Part shown: positions 1 to 5,117 of the stretch, piece by piece | Position numbering within the stretch: the first letter of the stretch is position 1 | How the letters are laid out: the number at the start of each line of letters is the position of its first letter | Source: Deltaproteobacteria bacterium | GTDB lineage: Bacteria; Desulfobacterota; Desulfarculia; Adiutricales; Adiutricaceae | Reading direction: 5' to 3' | Assembly: GCA_031267005.1 (NCBI GenBank) | Contig: JAIRZX010000064.1 | Coordinates: 1 to 5,117, forward strand | Length of the DNA stretch: 5,117 nucleotides | The notes under the pieces: generated by a model | What the model saw: the letters and a program-made list of their open reading frames with translations, nothing else | Told to the model about the DNA's origin: nothing | Database searches by the model: none | Position numbers and translations under genes: made by a program

Positions 1-430
1 AAGTACGCGGAGCCTTCTGTCAATGGCTGATACCTAAGGTCCCGTCTAAGGTTCGCGCTACGGTCAATTCAAAGCGCCCCCAAGTTTTCCTAAGCTATAA
101 TTTATACAGTTTCGTGGAAATTCCAGCGGATTGAATATTCTTGAAGCGACATAAAATCTGTTATTCCGTCACAGTCAAAAATTATAAAAGTATCGATTAT
201 ATAACTTACAAAATTAAATTGTCTGCTTTTTTATGTTGGATACATTTTTTTGTTTCAGAAATATTCAAACCATGGAAAAAGATAGTCTTAACTGACATGA
301 TAGGTGACCAAAGGCTGAAATGCTGGGGACTCCTTCAAGAAGGCAGAAGGATCTTGCTGAAGGGATGCGCCTTCACTAATTTACAGAAGTCCCAGAACAA
401 GGCTATATCCACCAGGGTGGCAAAATCATT
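1..430. other. AT-rich stretch with no supported gene
   Basis: The stretch from about 95 to 300 is strongly AT-rich; 181-240 has 12 G/C in 60. A plus-strand frame from TTG 141 to 491 (116 codons) is open, but it has no RBS, no recognisable domain, and runs into the 14-bp tandem repeats, so it is not called. A perfect TATAAT occurs at 96-101 without a matching -35 box. Nothing else was identified. Confidence 0.5.
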
Positions 431-475
431 CGGGACAGAGCACTTGGGACAGAGCACTCGGGACAGAGTACTCGG
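431..475. repeat. Three tandem copies of a 14-bp unit
   Basis: Units at 431-444, 445-458 and 459-472 read (C/T)GGGACAGAG(C/T)ACT, followed by a partial CGG. Copies differ at only two positions in total. They lie at the boundary between the AT-rich left stretch and the mixed-composition stretch to the right, outside any supported gene. They could be iteron-like protein-binding sites or simple slippage products. Confidence 0.8.
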
Positions 476-663
476 AATATGGCGCCCGTAATACAGAAGG
501 AAAACTGCGAACTCGCCTCCGTGCGTTACATGGCATATTCTCTGTGCGGGACTTTCGCATATTGCAAACCGATTTAGTTTCGGCCTGTTGCATCGCTCTC
601 ATGTGCCCAGGCAAGGCGAAAATGTGCTCCGGCATATCTGCTGGCAATTACTAATCGTACGGG

Positions 664-1151
664 TTATTCTTCGACTGGCACGGGAGAAGGGGTATCCCGG
701 ACTCGCTGGAAGCCATGGACAGGATTTTCGTTGCGGATTAAATTTTGTTGTATACCGTCAGTAATTTGAACGATTTCAGAGTTCTCAGTGACGCGGAGAC
801 GCTTGGACGGAAAAGATTTTCTCCAGTATTCGACTCCAGAAACTGCCTCTGGAACGAACACGAAACATAGATAATTGTTCTTGGCGCATACGCGGCGTGC
901 AAACCGTGATGGAATGATTTCCGCGAGCAGATGGTCCGCACGAGCGATATTCCGCAGATCGATTTGGGAAAGGTCAACGCCTTTCCGAAATTATTTCCCG
1001 CTATGTTCAAACATACCGAGACAACCACGCATAAATGACGCCGCCGCAATAAATCCGCCCGGCTGAACTGGAGCGGTTTGACACCTCGTTCCTGCCGAAA
1101 ATATGCGATAGCGGCGGCAAAGAAATAGACCAACAACTTGCTATAGTTCAT
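664..1151 (-). pseudogene. Possible decayed coding remnant, function unknown
   Basis: Two overlapping minus-strand frames look weakly protein-like and neither is complete. One starts at ATG 1151, with an opening stretch bearing a hydrophobic run (LLVYFFAAAIAYF, residues 6-18) and then RQERGVKPLQ; it runs to 738. The other is open from 1140 to the TAA at 664 except for one TAA at 991-993, and reads plausibly as protein from about 990 onward (for example IDLRNIARADHLLAEII). A frameshift joining the two is conceivable. I recognise no family; it might be the wreck of a mobile-element or R-M gene, or no gene at all. No good RBS precedes ATG 1151. Confidence 0.2.
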
Positions 1152-1254
1152 CCAGATTAATAAAAGATATCTTTCTGCACTATTATGTTCTAAGTCTTCG
1201 GCATAACCCCCTGTCCCCGCCGAATTATTGCGGCGGCGTCATAAATGCGTCGTT
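1023..1254. repeat. 36-bp imperfect inverted repeat, 160-bp spacer
   Basis: The reverse complement of 1023-1058 matches 1219-1254 at 31 of 36 bases, including an unbroken 18-base block (TTATTGCGGCGGCGTCAT). Read in frame outward through each arm, both encode A-(D/E)-LLRRRH-(L/K)-CVV. Of the five differing bases, three fall one each at third codon positions and two in the single L/K codon. The arrangement could be a short nonautonomous element (about 232 bp) or an inverted duplication of a gene fragment. No flanking target duplication is evident. Confidence 0.55.
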
Positions 1255-1434
1255 TCGATTCACGAATGATTATTATCTCGCGTGAATTTTTGGATAACGC
1301 CGTCCGAAACCCCGAAAAGCTTCGCGTATGGCTTAACGAATAGCATCGCGTTCAGCCAAATATCTTACAGGCTCCGCGCATGGGCCGTGACGCACGGTCC
1401 GTGATTCGATTGGCGCCGCTGCGAGGAAATGAAA

Positions 1435-1467
1435 GCCGGAAGGGTACATGACGCATGCCTTTCCGGC
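1435..1467. repeat. 10-bp stem hairpin with palindromic inner arm
   Basis: GCCGGAAGGG (1435-1444) pairs with CCTTTCCGGC (1458-1467) over ten bases with one G-T wobble. Inside, CATG (1447-1450) and CATG (1454-1457) form a second 4-bp stem around ACG, so nearly the whole 33 bases can fold. The heptamer CCGGAAG in its left arm recurs at 1516-1522 and 1548-1554 beside the next hairpin, suggesting related repeat units. No function is assigned. Confidence 0.45.
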
Positions 1468-1520
1468 AGGCGCAGTGAATACTGAAACGGCAGAAGGGCG
1501 TGCTGCCCAATCGTTCCGGA

Positions 1521-1558
1521 AGAGCTGCCTCTGATGACATCAGAGGGCCGGAAGCTCT
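1521..1558. repeat. Hairpin with 19-base palindromic core downstream of the methyltransferase
   Basis: CCTCTGATG, A, CATCAGAGG (1528-1546) is a perfect palindrome around one central base. AGAGCT (1521-1526) and AGCTCT (1553-1558) add an outer 6-bp stem across an asymmetric internal loop. It begins about 115 bases past the methyltransferase stop. No T-run follows on the minus strand, so it may be a processing or 3'-stabilising hairpin, a Rho-related end, or a protein-binding site. Confidence 0.45.
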
Positions 1559-1671
1559 GATCGGGGAAAACGACCGGGCGGATATTCGGGGTTCTTGTTT
1601 GGTTTTTTAGTTCGGAAGGCGAAATTACGCCGGTCAAGTGCAACCGCGGAGCCGCGACAGCCTCGGAACGG

Positions 1672-2919
1672 CTACAGGTTACCGGAGGGATCGGGGGGAG
1701 CCAAGCCGGGCAAGGTGGGTGCGGCCGACGGAGAGGCCCTGCGGCCGGGGCGCGAGGCCCTTCCGGTCGGCGGGCCGACGGGCTGATCGGACAACGGTCC
1801 GGCGGGCCCGCGAGAAAAGAGCCCGGCCTGCTGGCCGTTCGAAGGGCCGGCCTTCGGGCCGAGATGCATGCCGAGGTTCGGCCTCTCCCACTCGTAGCTG
1901 ACGCCGGCGAACGAATTCAGCATCGCCTCGAAAATTATCCTGGCCCCCTCGACGGGCACCGCCATGCCTATCTGCCGTCTCACGTTGTTCTTGGAGCCGC
2001 TGAACACGAAGTCGTCCGGGAACGTCTGGAGCCTGGCCCTCTCGCGGTTGGTGAGCGCCCTCGGCTCCGACCAGTGGTAGACGTGCGTGCCGCCGCCGCC
2101 GCTCCCGGTCACGGTGTACGACGGCTTGTCCGGATCCAGGCGGCGGTAGATCTGGCTTATGAGGGCGCCCTTGACGTTCAGCTTGAGCCGTTCCGGCAGG
2201 TCAGCGTTGAAGGCGTTCTCCCCCGGCTTGATATGCTCTAGCCTCTCGACCACCGTGGGCGACTGCCTGGTCCTCTCGTTGTTGGCCAGGCCGTCGTGAA
2301 CCGGGGGGTTCTCGAGCGCGGCGCGGCAGGAGTTGTCAGCTATCCTGCGGAGCGAGCGCGACGGCACGCGGAACACGGCCTCCTGGTCGTCCCTCACGCC
2401 GGCGATGATGATCCTGTGCCTCGCCTGGGGCACCCCGTAGTCCTCGAAGCGGTAAAGATGGGGCGTCAAGGCGTACCCGCAATCCGCCATCTCCTTCAAG
2501 ATCGTCTTAAAGGCCGTTCCGTCGTTGGCGTTGCGGAGCCCCCCCACGTTCTCGGCCAAAAACCATTTGGGCTTGAAGCGCTTCACGGCCTCTATCCCGT
2601 AGGAGTAAAGGGGGCCGTAGTTCCCGTCCATGCCCTTGTGCTCGCCCACGTGGCTGAAGTCGTTGCAGGGGAACCCGAAGGCCAGCGCGTCGACGGGGGC
2701 GAGCTTCGACATGTCGAGTTCCCGCACGTCGCAGCAGACCACCTGGCCTTTCCTCGCCGGGCAGATGTTGTTCCGGTAGGTCGCGCAGGCGTCCGGGTCG
2801 TAGTCGGTCGCCCACTCGTGGCGTATCAGGGTGCCCGGATCGGCTGACCTCGCTCCGAGCGCCCCCCTGGCCAGGCCTCCGGGACCGCAGAACAGTTCTC
2901 CTAGCTTGAAAACAGGCAT
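1672..2919 (-). CDS. DNA (cytosine-5-)-methyltransferase, orphan in this window
   Basis: This 415-residue protein carries the ordered motifs of C5-methyltransferases (Pfam DNA_methylase, PF00145), which transfer methyl from S-adenosylmethionine to C5 of cytosine in a short DNA site. Seen: motif I FCGPGG (10-15, AdoMet binding), a motif II-like DYDPDA stretch (39-44), DVREL (64-68), motif IV GFPCNDFS (82-89) with catalytic Cys85, motif VI ENV (123-125), motif VIII QARHR (165-169), motif IX RALTNRERARLQTFPDDF (287-304) and motif X QIGMAVP (316-322). The target-recognition region is about 177-260; the target site cannot be read from it. ATG 2919 is chosen because motif I follows at once and GAGAGGGG lies nine bases upstream. 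The open frame runs back to a GTG at 3117, but that extension has no family resemblance. After about residue 350 comes an atypical 63-residue tail, roughly half Pro/Gly/Ala. No endonuclease or Vsr gene is recognisable beside it, so it may be a solitary regulatory or anti-restriction enzyme or the survivor of an R-M system. Confidence 0.96.
   Translation of the reverse strand: MPVFKLGELFCGPGGLARGALGARSADPGTLIRHEWATDYDPDACATYRNNICPARKGQVVCCDVRELDMSKLAPVDALAFGFPCNDFSHVGEHKGMDGNYGPLYSYGIEAVKRFKPKWFLAENVGGLRNANDGTAFKTILKEMADCGYALTPHLYRFEDYGVPQARHRIIIAGVRDDQEAVFRVPSRSLRRIADNSCRAALENPPVHDGLANNERTRQSPTVVERLEHIKPGENAFNADLPERLKLNVKGALISQIYRRLDPDKPSYTVTGSGGGGTHVYHWSEPRALTNRERARLQTFPDDFVFSGSKNNVRRQIGMAVPVEGARIIFEAMLNSFAGVSYEWERPNLGMHLGPKAGPSNGQQAGLFSRGPAGPLSDQPVGPPTGRASRPGRRASPSAAPTLPGLAPPDPSGNL
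1811..1837 (-). terminator. Terminator-like hairpin inside the methyltransferase tail
   Basis: On the minus strand CGGCC, AGCA, GGCCG (1837 down to 1824) forms a 5-bp stem with a 4-base loop, followed by GGGCTCTTTTC with a short T-run. It resembles a weak intrinsic terminator but sits about 140 bases before the stop codon. A second hairpin, CGGCC/GGCCG with a 4-base loop, lies just before it at 1848-1861, and a 6-bp perfect dyad follows at 1766-1779. Clustered palindromes suggest the tail was once noncoding 3' sequence; this is inference. Confidence 0.3.
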
Positions 2920-2928
2920 GTCGAGGGG

Positions 2929-2936
2929 CCCCTCTC
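2929..2936 (-). promoter_or_regulatory. Ribosome binding site of the methyltransferase
   Basis: On the minus strand GAGAGGGG ends nine bases before ATG 2919 and fixes the start over the GTG 198 bases upstream. Most of it falls in the perfect palindrome GAGGGGCCCCTC (2923-2934), which could fold into a 4-bp stem and partly hide the site; that effect is inference. Confidence 0.6.
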
Positions 2937-3119
2937 TCGGGCTTTCCAACGGAAGGCAACCGGTATAAGCCCCCACTGCGGCGGCGGCGGACGGAAACGT
3001 TAAGGCCGACAGCGGCGGTCCGGACGAGGCCGCCCTCCCCTCATATGGCGTTCGGCTTGAGGCGCGGGCAGTTGCGGCAACGCAGACGGTTTTAAAGCAA
3101 CGCGGGGGGAGAATCACGC

Positions 3120-3158
3120 CCGGAGCCTCCCCCGCCCGACCGGCGGCAAAGGCTCCGG
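3120..3158. repeat. 9-bp stem inverted repeat in the methyltransferase leader
   Basis: CCGGAGCCT (3120-3128) is perfectly complementary to AGGCTCCGG (3150-3158) across a 21-base GC-rich loop. If transcription starts near 3199, this would be a stable hairpin in the 5' leader. No U-tract follows on either strand, so it is not a simple intrinsic terminator. Confidence 0.4.
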
Positions 3159-3199
3159 AACCGTCTTGCGGAGCGGCGTTCCCGGCAAGTCAACAGCCA

Positions 3200-3215
3200 G
3201 GGCTATGTATAGCCC
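3200..3215. promoter_or_regulatory. Perfect 16-bp palindrome over the -10 box (candidate operator)
   Basis: GGGCTATACATAGCCC has two 7-bp arms around a 2-base centre and covers the whole -10 element of the promoter at 3206-3234, reaching down to the predicted start site. A dimeric repressor bound here would block RNA polymerase. Known precedents for dyads at methyltransferase promoters are R-M controller-protein boxes and self-repressing C5-methyltransferases; I see no controller gene in the window. It could also be a coincidental palindrome or a small RNA hairpin at the transcript's 5' end. Confidence 0.4.
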
Positions 3216-3234
3216 CATGCCTCAAGATTGTCAA
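3206..3234 (-). promoter_or_regulatory. Sigma-70-type promoter reading toward the methyltransferase
   Basis: On the minus strand a perfect -35 TTGACA (3229-3234) is followed by exactly 17 bases and then -10 TATACA (3206-3211), which matches 4 of 6 with its first four bases TATA intact. It stands out in a spacer that is otherwise nearly all G/C. Transcription would begin near 3199 and give a leader of about 280 nt before ATG 2919. No other gene on this strand lies between, so the methyltransferase is the likely target. It starts about 500 bases past the TPR stop, suggesting independent transcription. This is prediction from consensus only. Confidence 0.55.
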
Positions 3235-3289
3235 ACCCGTTTTCCGCCTGGCCGGACTTCCCACCCGACTGGCGCGGCTCCGCGGGGCT

Positions 3290-3305
3290 CGCGGCGGCCG
3301 CCGCG
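3290..3305. repeat. 16-bp perfect GC palindrome
   Basis: CGCGGCGGCCGCCGCG is fully self-complementary and lies about 85 bases upstream of the promoter's predicted start. Pure G/C composition makes chance palindromes common here, and a similar G/C string occurs in the TPR gene near 4983. No function is inferred. Confidence 0.35.
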
Positions 3306-3310
3306 TAGAA

Positions 3311-3358
3311 GGCCCGGGAACGGGACGCCGCCTGGGCCCGGGAACGGGACGCCGCCTG
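3311..3358. repeat. Perfect 24-bp tandem duplication
   Basis: Two adjacent identical 24-bp units, 3311-3334 and 3335-3358, each begin GGCCCGGGAACGGG and end GCCGCCTG. Identity without a mismatch suggests a recent slippage event or a variable-number locus. It lies in noncoding spacer upstream of the methyltransferase promoter. Confidence 0.85.
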
Positions 3359-3544
3359 CTCAGCGGCGGCAATCCGCGCCCGCCGGGGCGGGTTCCGTCC
3401 CTATAAGCCGAGGCATTCCCCCCCCCAGCCGCAACGTCATTCCGCGATCCTTAAGGCGCAGGGCTGTCCAGCCCGTCCAGGCGGTTACCCCGGGCCAGAA
3501 TGCCGTCGCGCCGCCGCCCGGAAAGACGGTCCCGCGATTTCCGA

Positions 3545-3628
3545 CTCCGGAAGGGAGGGTCCGGGAAGGCCAGGCCCGGCAAGCCGGGCCTGGAAAAGCG
3601 GCCCGGACTCCCCGAGTCCCTCCCGGAG
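3545..3628. repeat. Nested inverted repeat downstream of the TPR gene (possible transcription end structure)
   Basis: The core is CCAGGCCCGG (3570-3579), CAAG, CCGGGCCTGG (3584-3593): a perfect 10-bp stem with a 4-base loop. Around it TCCGGG (3560-3565) pairs with CCCGGA (3602-3607), then GGGAGGG (3553-3559) with CCCTCCC (3618-3624), then CTCC (3545-3548) with GGAG (3625-3628), with small internal loops. It starts about 105 bases past the TPR stop, a fair place for a terminator or 3' mRNA stabiliser. No U-tract follows on the minus strand, so canonical intrinsic termination is not supported. Confidence 0.5.
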
Positions 3629-3732
3629 CGAGGGGCGTCCGGCATCCCCGCCCTCCCGCAGGATCCGGCTCCCTGGCGGGCATAAACCTTGCCCCGCCCC
3701 CGCGGCCACCCGCCCAAATCCGCCCCGGGGCC

Positions 3733-5117
3733 CTAATTGCCGCCCTTGAGGGCGATGAGCTTTAGCACGCGGTCGAGGGCTATCCGGCACTCCTCGGTCA
3801 GCGGGCGGCCCCCGCCTTGATGGGAATCCGTCTCAGCCAGGACCCCTTCAAACTGCAAACGGATGCTTTCCAGCTCCTCGAGGTCGAGGCGTTCAATGCC
3901 CTTGGTGACGACGGATAGGGCCAGGATGGCCGGGTGCCCGCCGGGAAGCGACTTCCGGGCGGCGTCCAGGGCCCGGCATAAGACCTCCTCCGCCTCCCGC
4001 GCCCCGCCGGCCTCCTTGAGGGCCAATCCCAGATGAAGCGCGGCTTCGATCGCATTTTCGCTGCCTTCCCCGAAGGCCTCCTCCTGGGCCTTGAGGAACT
4101 CCCGCGCCCGGGCGAGATCCGCGGCCCTGGCCAAGCCCGGATCCGCCCGCTCCCGCTCCGGAGGGGAAGGCGAGCCGGTTCCGGGGGAGGCGAGCGTTGC
4201 TGCGATGCTCGCCAGGAGACTCTCCACGACGCGGGCTTCGGGGCAATCGTCGCCCAAGGCCGCTTTGTAGCCCTGGAGGGCCGATTCCAGGATCGAGCGC
4301 GCCTCCAGGAGTTCCCCGGTCTTTGCTAGCGCCCGCGCGAGGTTGACGGCGACGATGTAAGCGTCCGAAACCGCATCGCCGTCTATTCGCTTGACGTCAG
4401 GCAAGGCCGCCCGGAAGCAGTCGCGGGCCTCCGCGTGCCTGTCGGCCCGGCCCAGCGCCGTGCCCAGGTGGCAAAGCGCGGTAACTGCGTACGGGTGCGA
4501 AGGCCCCCGGCCCTCCCCTGAGGCAGCGGCGAGCTCGCGCTCCAAAAACTCCACGGCCTCGCCGTGCCTGCCGAGGAAACTCAGCTGGCTGGCGAAGCCG
4601 TAGGACGCCTTGCGGACGTCGGGGTGCCACGGGCCAAGCGAGCCCGCCGAAGCGTCCAGCGCCCTTTTGTACGCGGCCCTCGCGCCTTCGTTGTCGCTTA
4701 AGGCCGCGCACGCTGCGCCGAGGGAGATCATGGCGGCTATCGTCAGGCCGTGGCTCTCCCCCAGCGTCCTCGAGCGGGAATCCAGCACTGCGGCGCTGTG
4801 CTCCCAGGAACCCGCGTAGTCGCCGGAGGCCATAAGCGCCACCGCGAGGTTGGAGGCCGCCTCGAGCGTTTCCCGGTGGTCGCGTCCCAGCGCCGCCTCA
4901 CGGGCGGAAAGCGATCTCCTGAGCAGCTCGACCGCGCCTTCCGCGTCCCCCATGATCAAGAGGAGCGCGCCCAAATCGTTTGCGGCGGCCGCCGCGGCCG
5001 GATGGCCGGGGCCGCGGTCGCGCTCGAACGCCTCCAGTTTGTCGTCGTCCAGCACGTAGAACGAGAGCGAGAGCGTCAGCGACTCGCCGCCCGCCACCTC
5101 CAGTATGCCCCTCTCCA
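3733..5117 (-). CDS. TPR-repeat protein (kinesin-light-chain-like), 5' end open at window edge
   Basis: The frame encodes at least 454 residues of tandem helical repeats of about 42 residues, the spacing of TPR_10/TPR_12 (kinesin light chain-like) repeats. Numbering from a GTG at 5097, units begin near residues 29, 72, 114, 156, 199 and 241, with junctions such as GPGHP, GPWHP and GPSHP followed by NLAxAL-type helices. Residues about 283-345 are degenerate and include a Ser/Pro-rich linker (about 304-315). Repeats resume at about 346-388, and a divergent helical C-terminus ends at a TAG. TPRs are protein-binding scaffolds, and no catalytic domain, signal peptide or membrane segment is visible. 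The start is uncertain: GTG 5097 has GGAGAGGGG ten bases upstream, resembling the methyltransferase RBS, yet the frame stays open to the window edge, so a longer protein with an N-terminal effector domain is possible. Partner and process are unknown. Confidence 0.9.
   Translation of the reverse strand, partial: ERGILEVAGGESLTLSLSFYVLDDDKLEAFERDRGPGHPAAAAAANDLGALLLIMGDAEGAVELLRRSLSAREAALGRDHRETLEAASNLAVALMASGDYAGSWEHSAAVLDSRSRTLGESHGLTIAAMISLGAACAALSDNEGARAAYKRALDASAGSLGPWHPDVRKASYGFASQLSFLGRHGEAVEFLERELAAASGEGRGPSHPYAVTALCHLGTALGRADRHAEARDCFRAALPDVKRIDGDAVSDAYIVAVNLARALAKTGELLEARSILESALQGYKAALGDDCPEARVVESLLASIAATLASPGTGSPSPPERERADPGLARAADLARAREFLKAQEEAFGEGSENAIEAALHLGLALKEAGGAREAEEVLCRALDAARKSLPGGHPAILALSVVTKGIERLDLEELESIRLQFEGVLAETDSHQGGGRPLTEECRIALDRVLKLIALKGGN

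Larger units (their letters stand above)
1255..1671. other. Noncoding stretch downstream of the methyltransferase
   Basis: No frame resembles a protein. The minus-strand frames at 1352-1540 and 1365-1643 are Ser/Arg/Pro-rich and are interrupted by the two hairpins. A T-run at 1602-1607 on the plus strand has no hairpin before it. Composition changes near 1620-1650 from mixed to strongly GC-rich. Confidence 0.5.
2920..3732. other. Gene-free GC-rich spacer between the two genes
   Basis: No reading frame here resembles a protein. The open frames present on both strands are long Pro/Arg/Gly/Ala strings expected from stop-poor GC-rich DNA, and none has a supported start. The spacer contains the methyltransferase RBS and promoter, the dyad over its -10, a leader hairpin, a 16-bp perfect palindrome (3290-3305), a 24-bp perfect tandem duplication and a nested inverted repeat downstream of the TPR stop. 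No tRNA or other RNA gene was recognised. Confidence 0.7.

Noticed and set aside
96..101. Perfect TATAAT hexamer
   Set aside because: No TTGACA-like box lies 16-18 bases upstream and no supported gene follows; such a hexamer is expected by chance in AT-rich DNA.
431..475. CRISPR-like array
   Set aside because: The units are 14 bp and directly adjacent with no spacers, and no cas gene is present.
141..491. 116-codon open frame on the plus strand from TTG 141
   Set aside because: It has no ribosome binding site, no recognisable domain, starts in very AT-rich DNA and ends within the 14-bp tandem repeats, so the composition is unlike a single gene.
1602..1607. T-run suggesting a plus-strand terminator
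   Set aside because: No stable hairpin immediately precedes it and no plus-strand gene ends nearby.
2296..2847. 183-codon plus-strand frame inside the methyltransferase
   Set aside because: It is antisense to the catalytic core with all its conserved motifs, so it is a shadow of GC-rich codon usage.
2920..3117. N-terminal extension of the methyltransferase to GTG 3117
   Set aside because: Family proteins begin a few residues before motif I, the extension is low-complexity, and a good RBS sits before ATG 2919.
3461..3474. Short dyad GGGCTGTCCAGCCC
   Set aside because: A 6-bp stem with a 2-base loop is expected by chance in sequence this GC-rich, and it has no positional logic relative to a gene.
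3166..3765. 199-codon plus-strand open frame in the GC-rich spacer
   Set aside because: It encodes Pro/Arg/Gly strings, spans the tandem duplication and palindromes, and overlaps the end of the TPR gene in the opposite direction. This is typical of stop-poor GC-rich noncoding DNA.
1672..5117. A two-gene methyltransferase plus TPR defence operon
   Set aside because: The genes are about 0.8 kb apart, with inverted repeats and a separate promoter between them, and no nuclease or NTPase is present. Co-orientation alone does not support a system.

Overview
The window reads as a GC-rich bacterial chromosome or large contig. The two clear genes use mostly G/C-ending codons, and the spacers on the right are extremely GC-rich (47 of 60 bases in 3301-3360). 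The left third is very different: 181-240 has only 12 G/C in 60, and no intact gene can be supported there. The taxon cannot be fixed from sequence alone. Kinesin-light-chain-style TPR proteins and long, palindrome-rich GC spacers would suit a high-GC Gram-negative (for example a deltaproteobacterium-like lineage), but this is a guess. With only about half of the window coding, it is either an accessory region or part of a genome undergoing gene decay.

Layout from right to left, both genes on the minus strand. (1) 3733-5117 is a TPR-repeat protein whose frame is still open at the right window edge. (2) 2920-3732 is an 0.8-kb gene-free GC-rich spacer. It holds a nested inverted repeat, a 24-bp perfect tandem duplication, and a near-consensus sigma-70 promoter (-35 TTGACA, 17-bp spacer, -10 TATACA) whose -10 lies inside a perfect 16-bp palindrome; this promoter points at the next gene. 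(3) 1672-2919 is a complete cytosine-C5 DNA methyltransferase with all key catalytic motifs and an unusual Pro/Gly/Ala-rich C-terminal tail full of palindromes. (4) 1-1671 has no convincing gene. It contains two hairpins just past the methyltransferase, a 36-bp imperfect inverted repeat (1023-1058 / 1219-1254), a possible decayed coding remnant (about 664-1151, minus), three tandem copies of a 14-bp unit (431-472), and an AT-rich stretch at the far left.

No restriction endonuclease, mismatch-repair nuclease, controller protein, integrase or transposase can be recognised, so the methyltransferase appears as an orphan here. No functional link between the methyltransferase and the TPR protein is shown: they are co-oriented, but separated by about 0.8 kb with a separate promoter. 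The most interesting signals are the operator-like palindrome on the methyltransferase promoter, its palindrome-rich tail, and the inverted repeat whose two arms differ in a codon-like pattern. I do not see evidence for a complete novel system.
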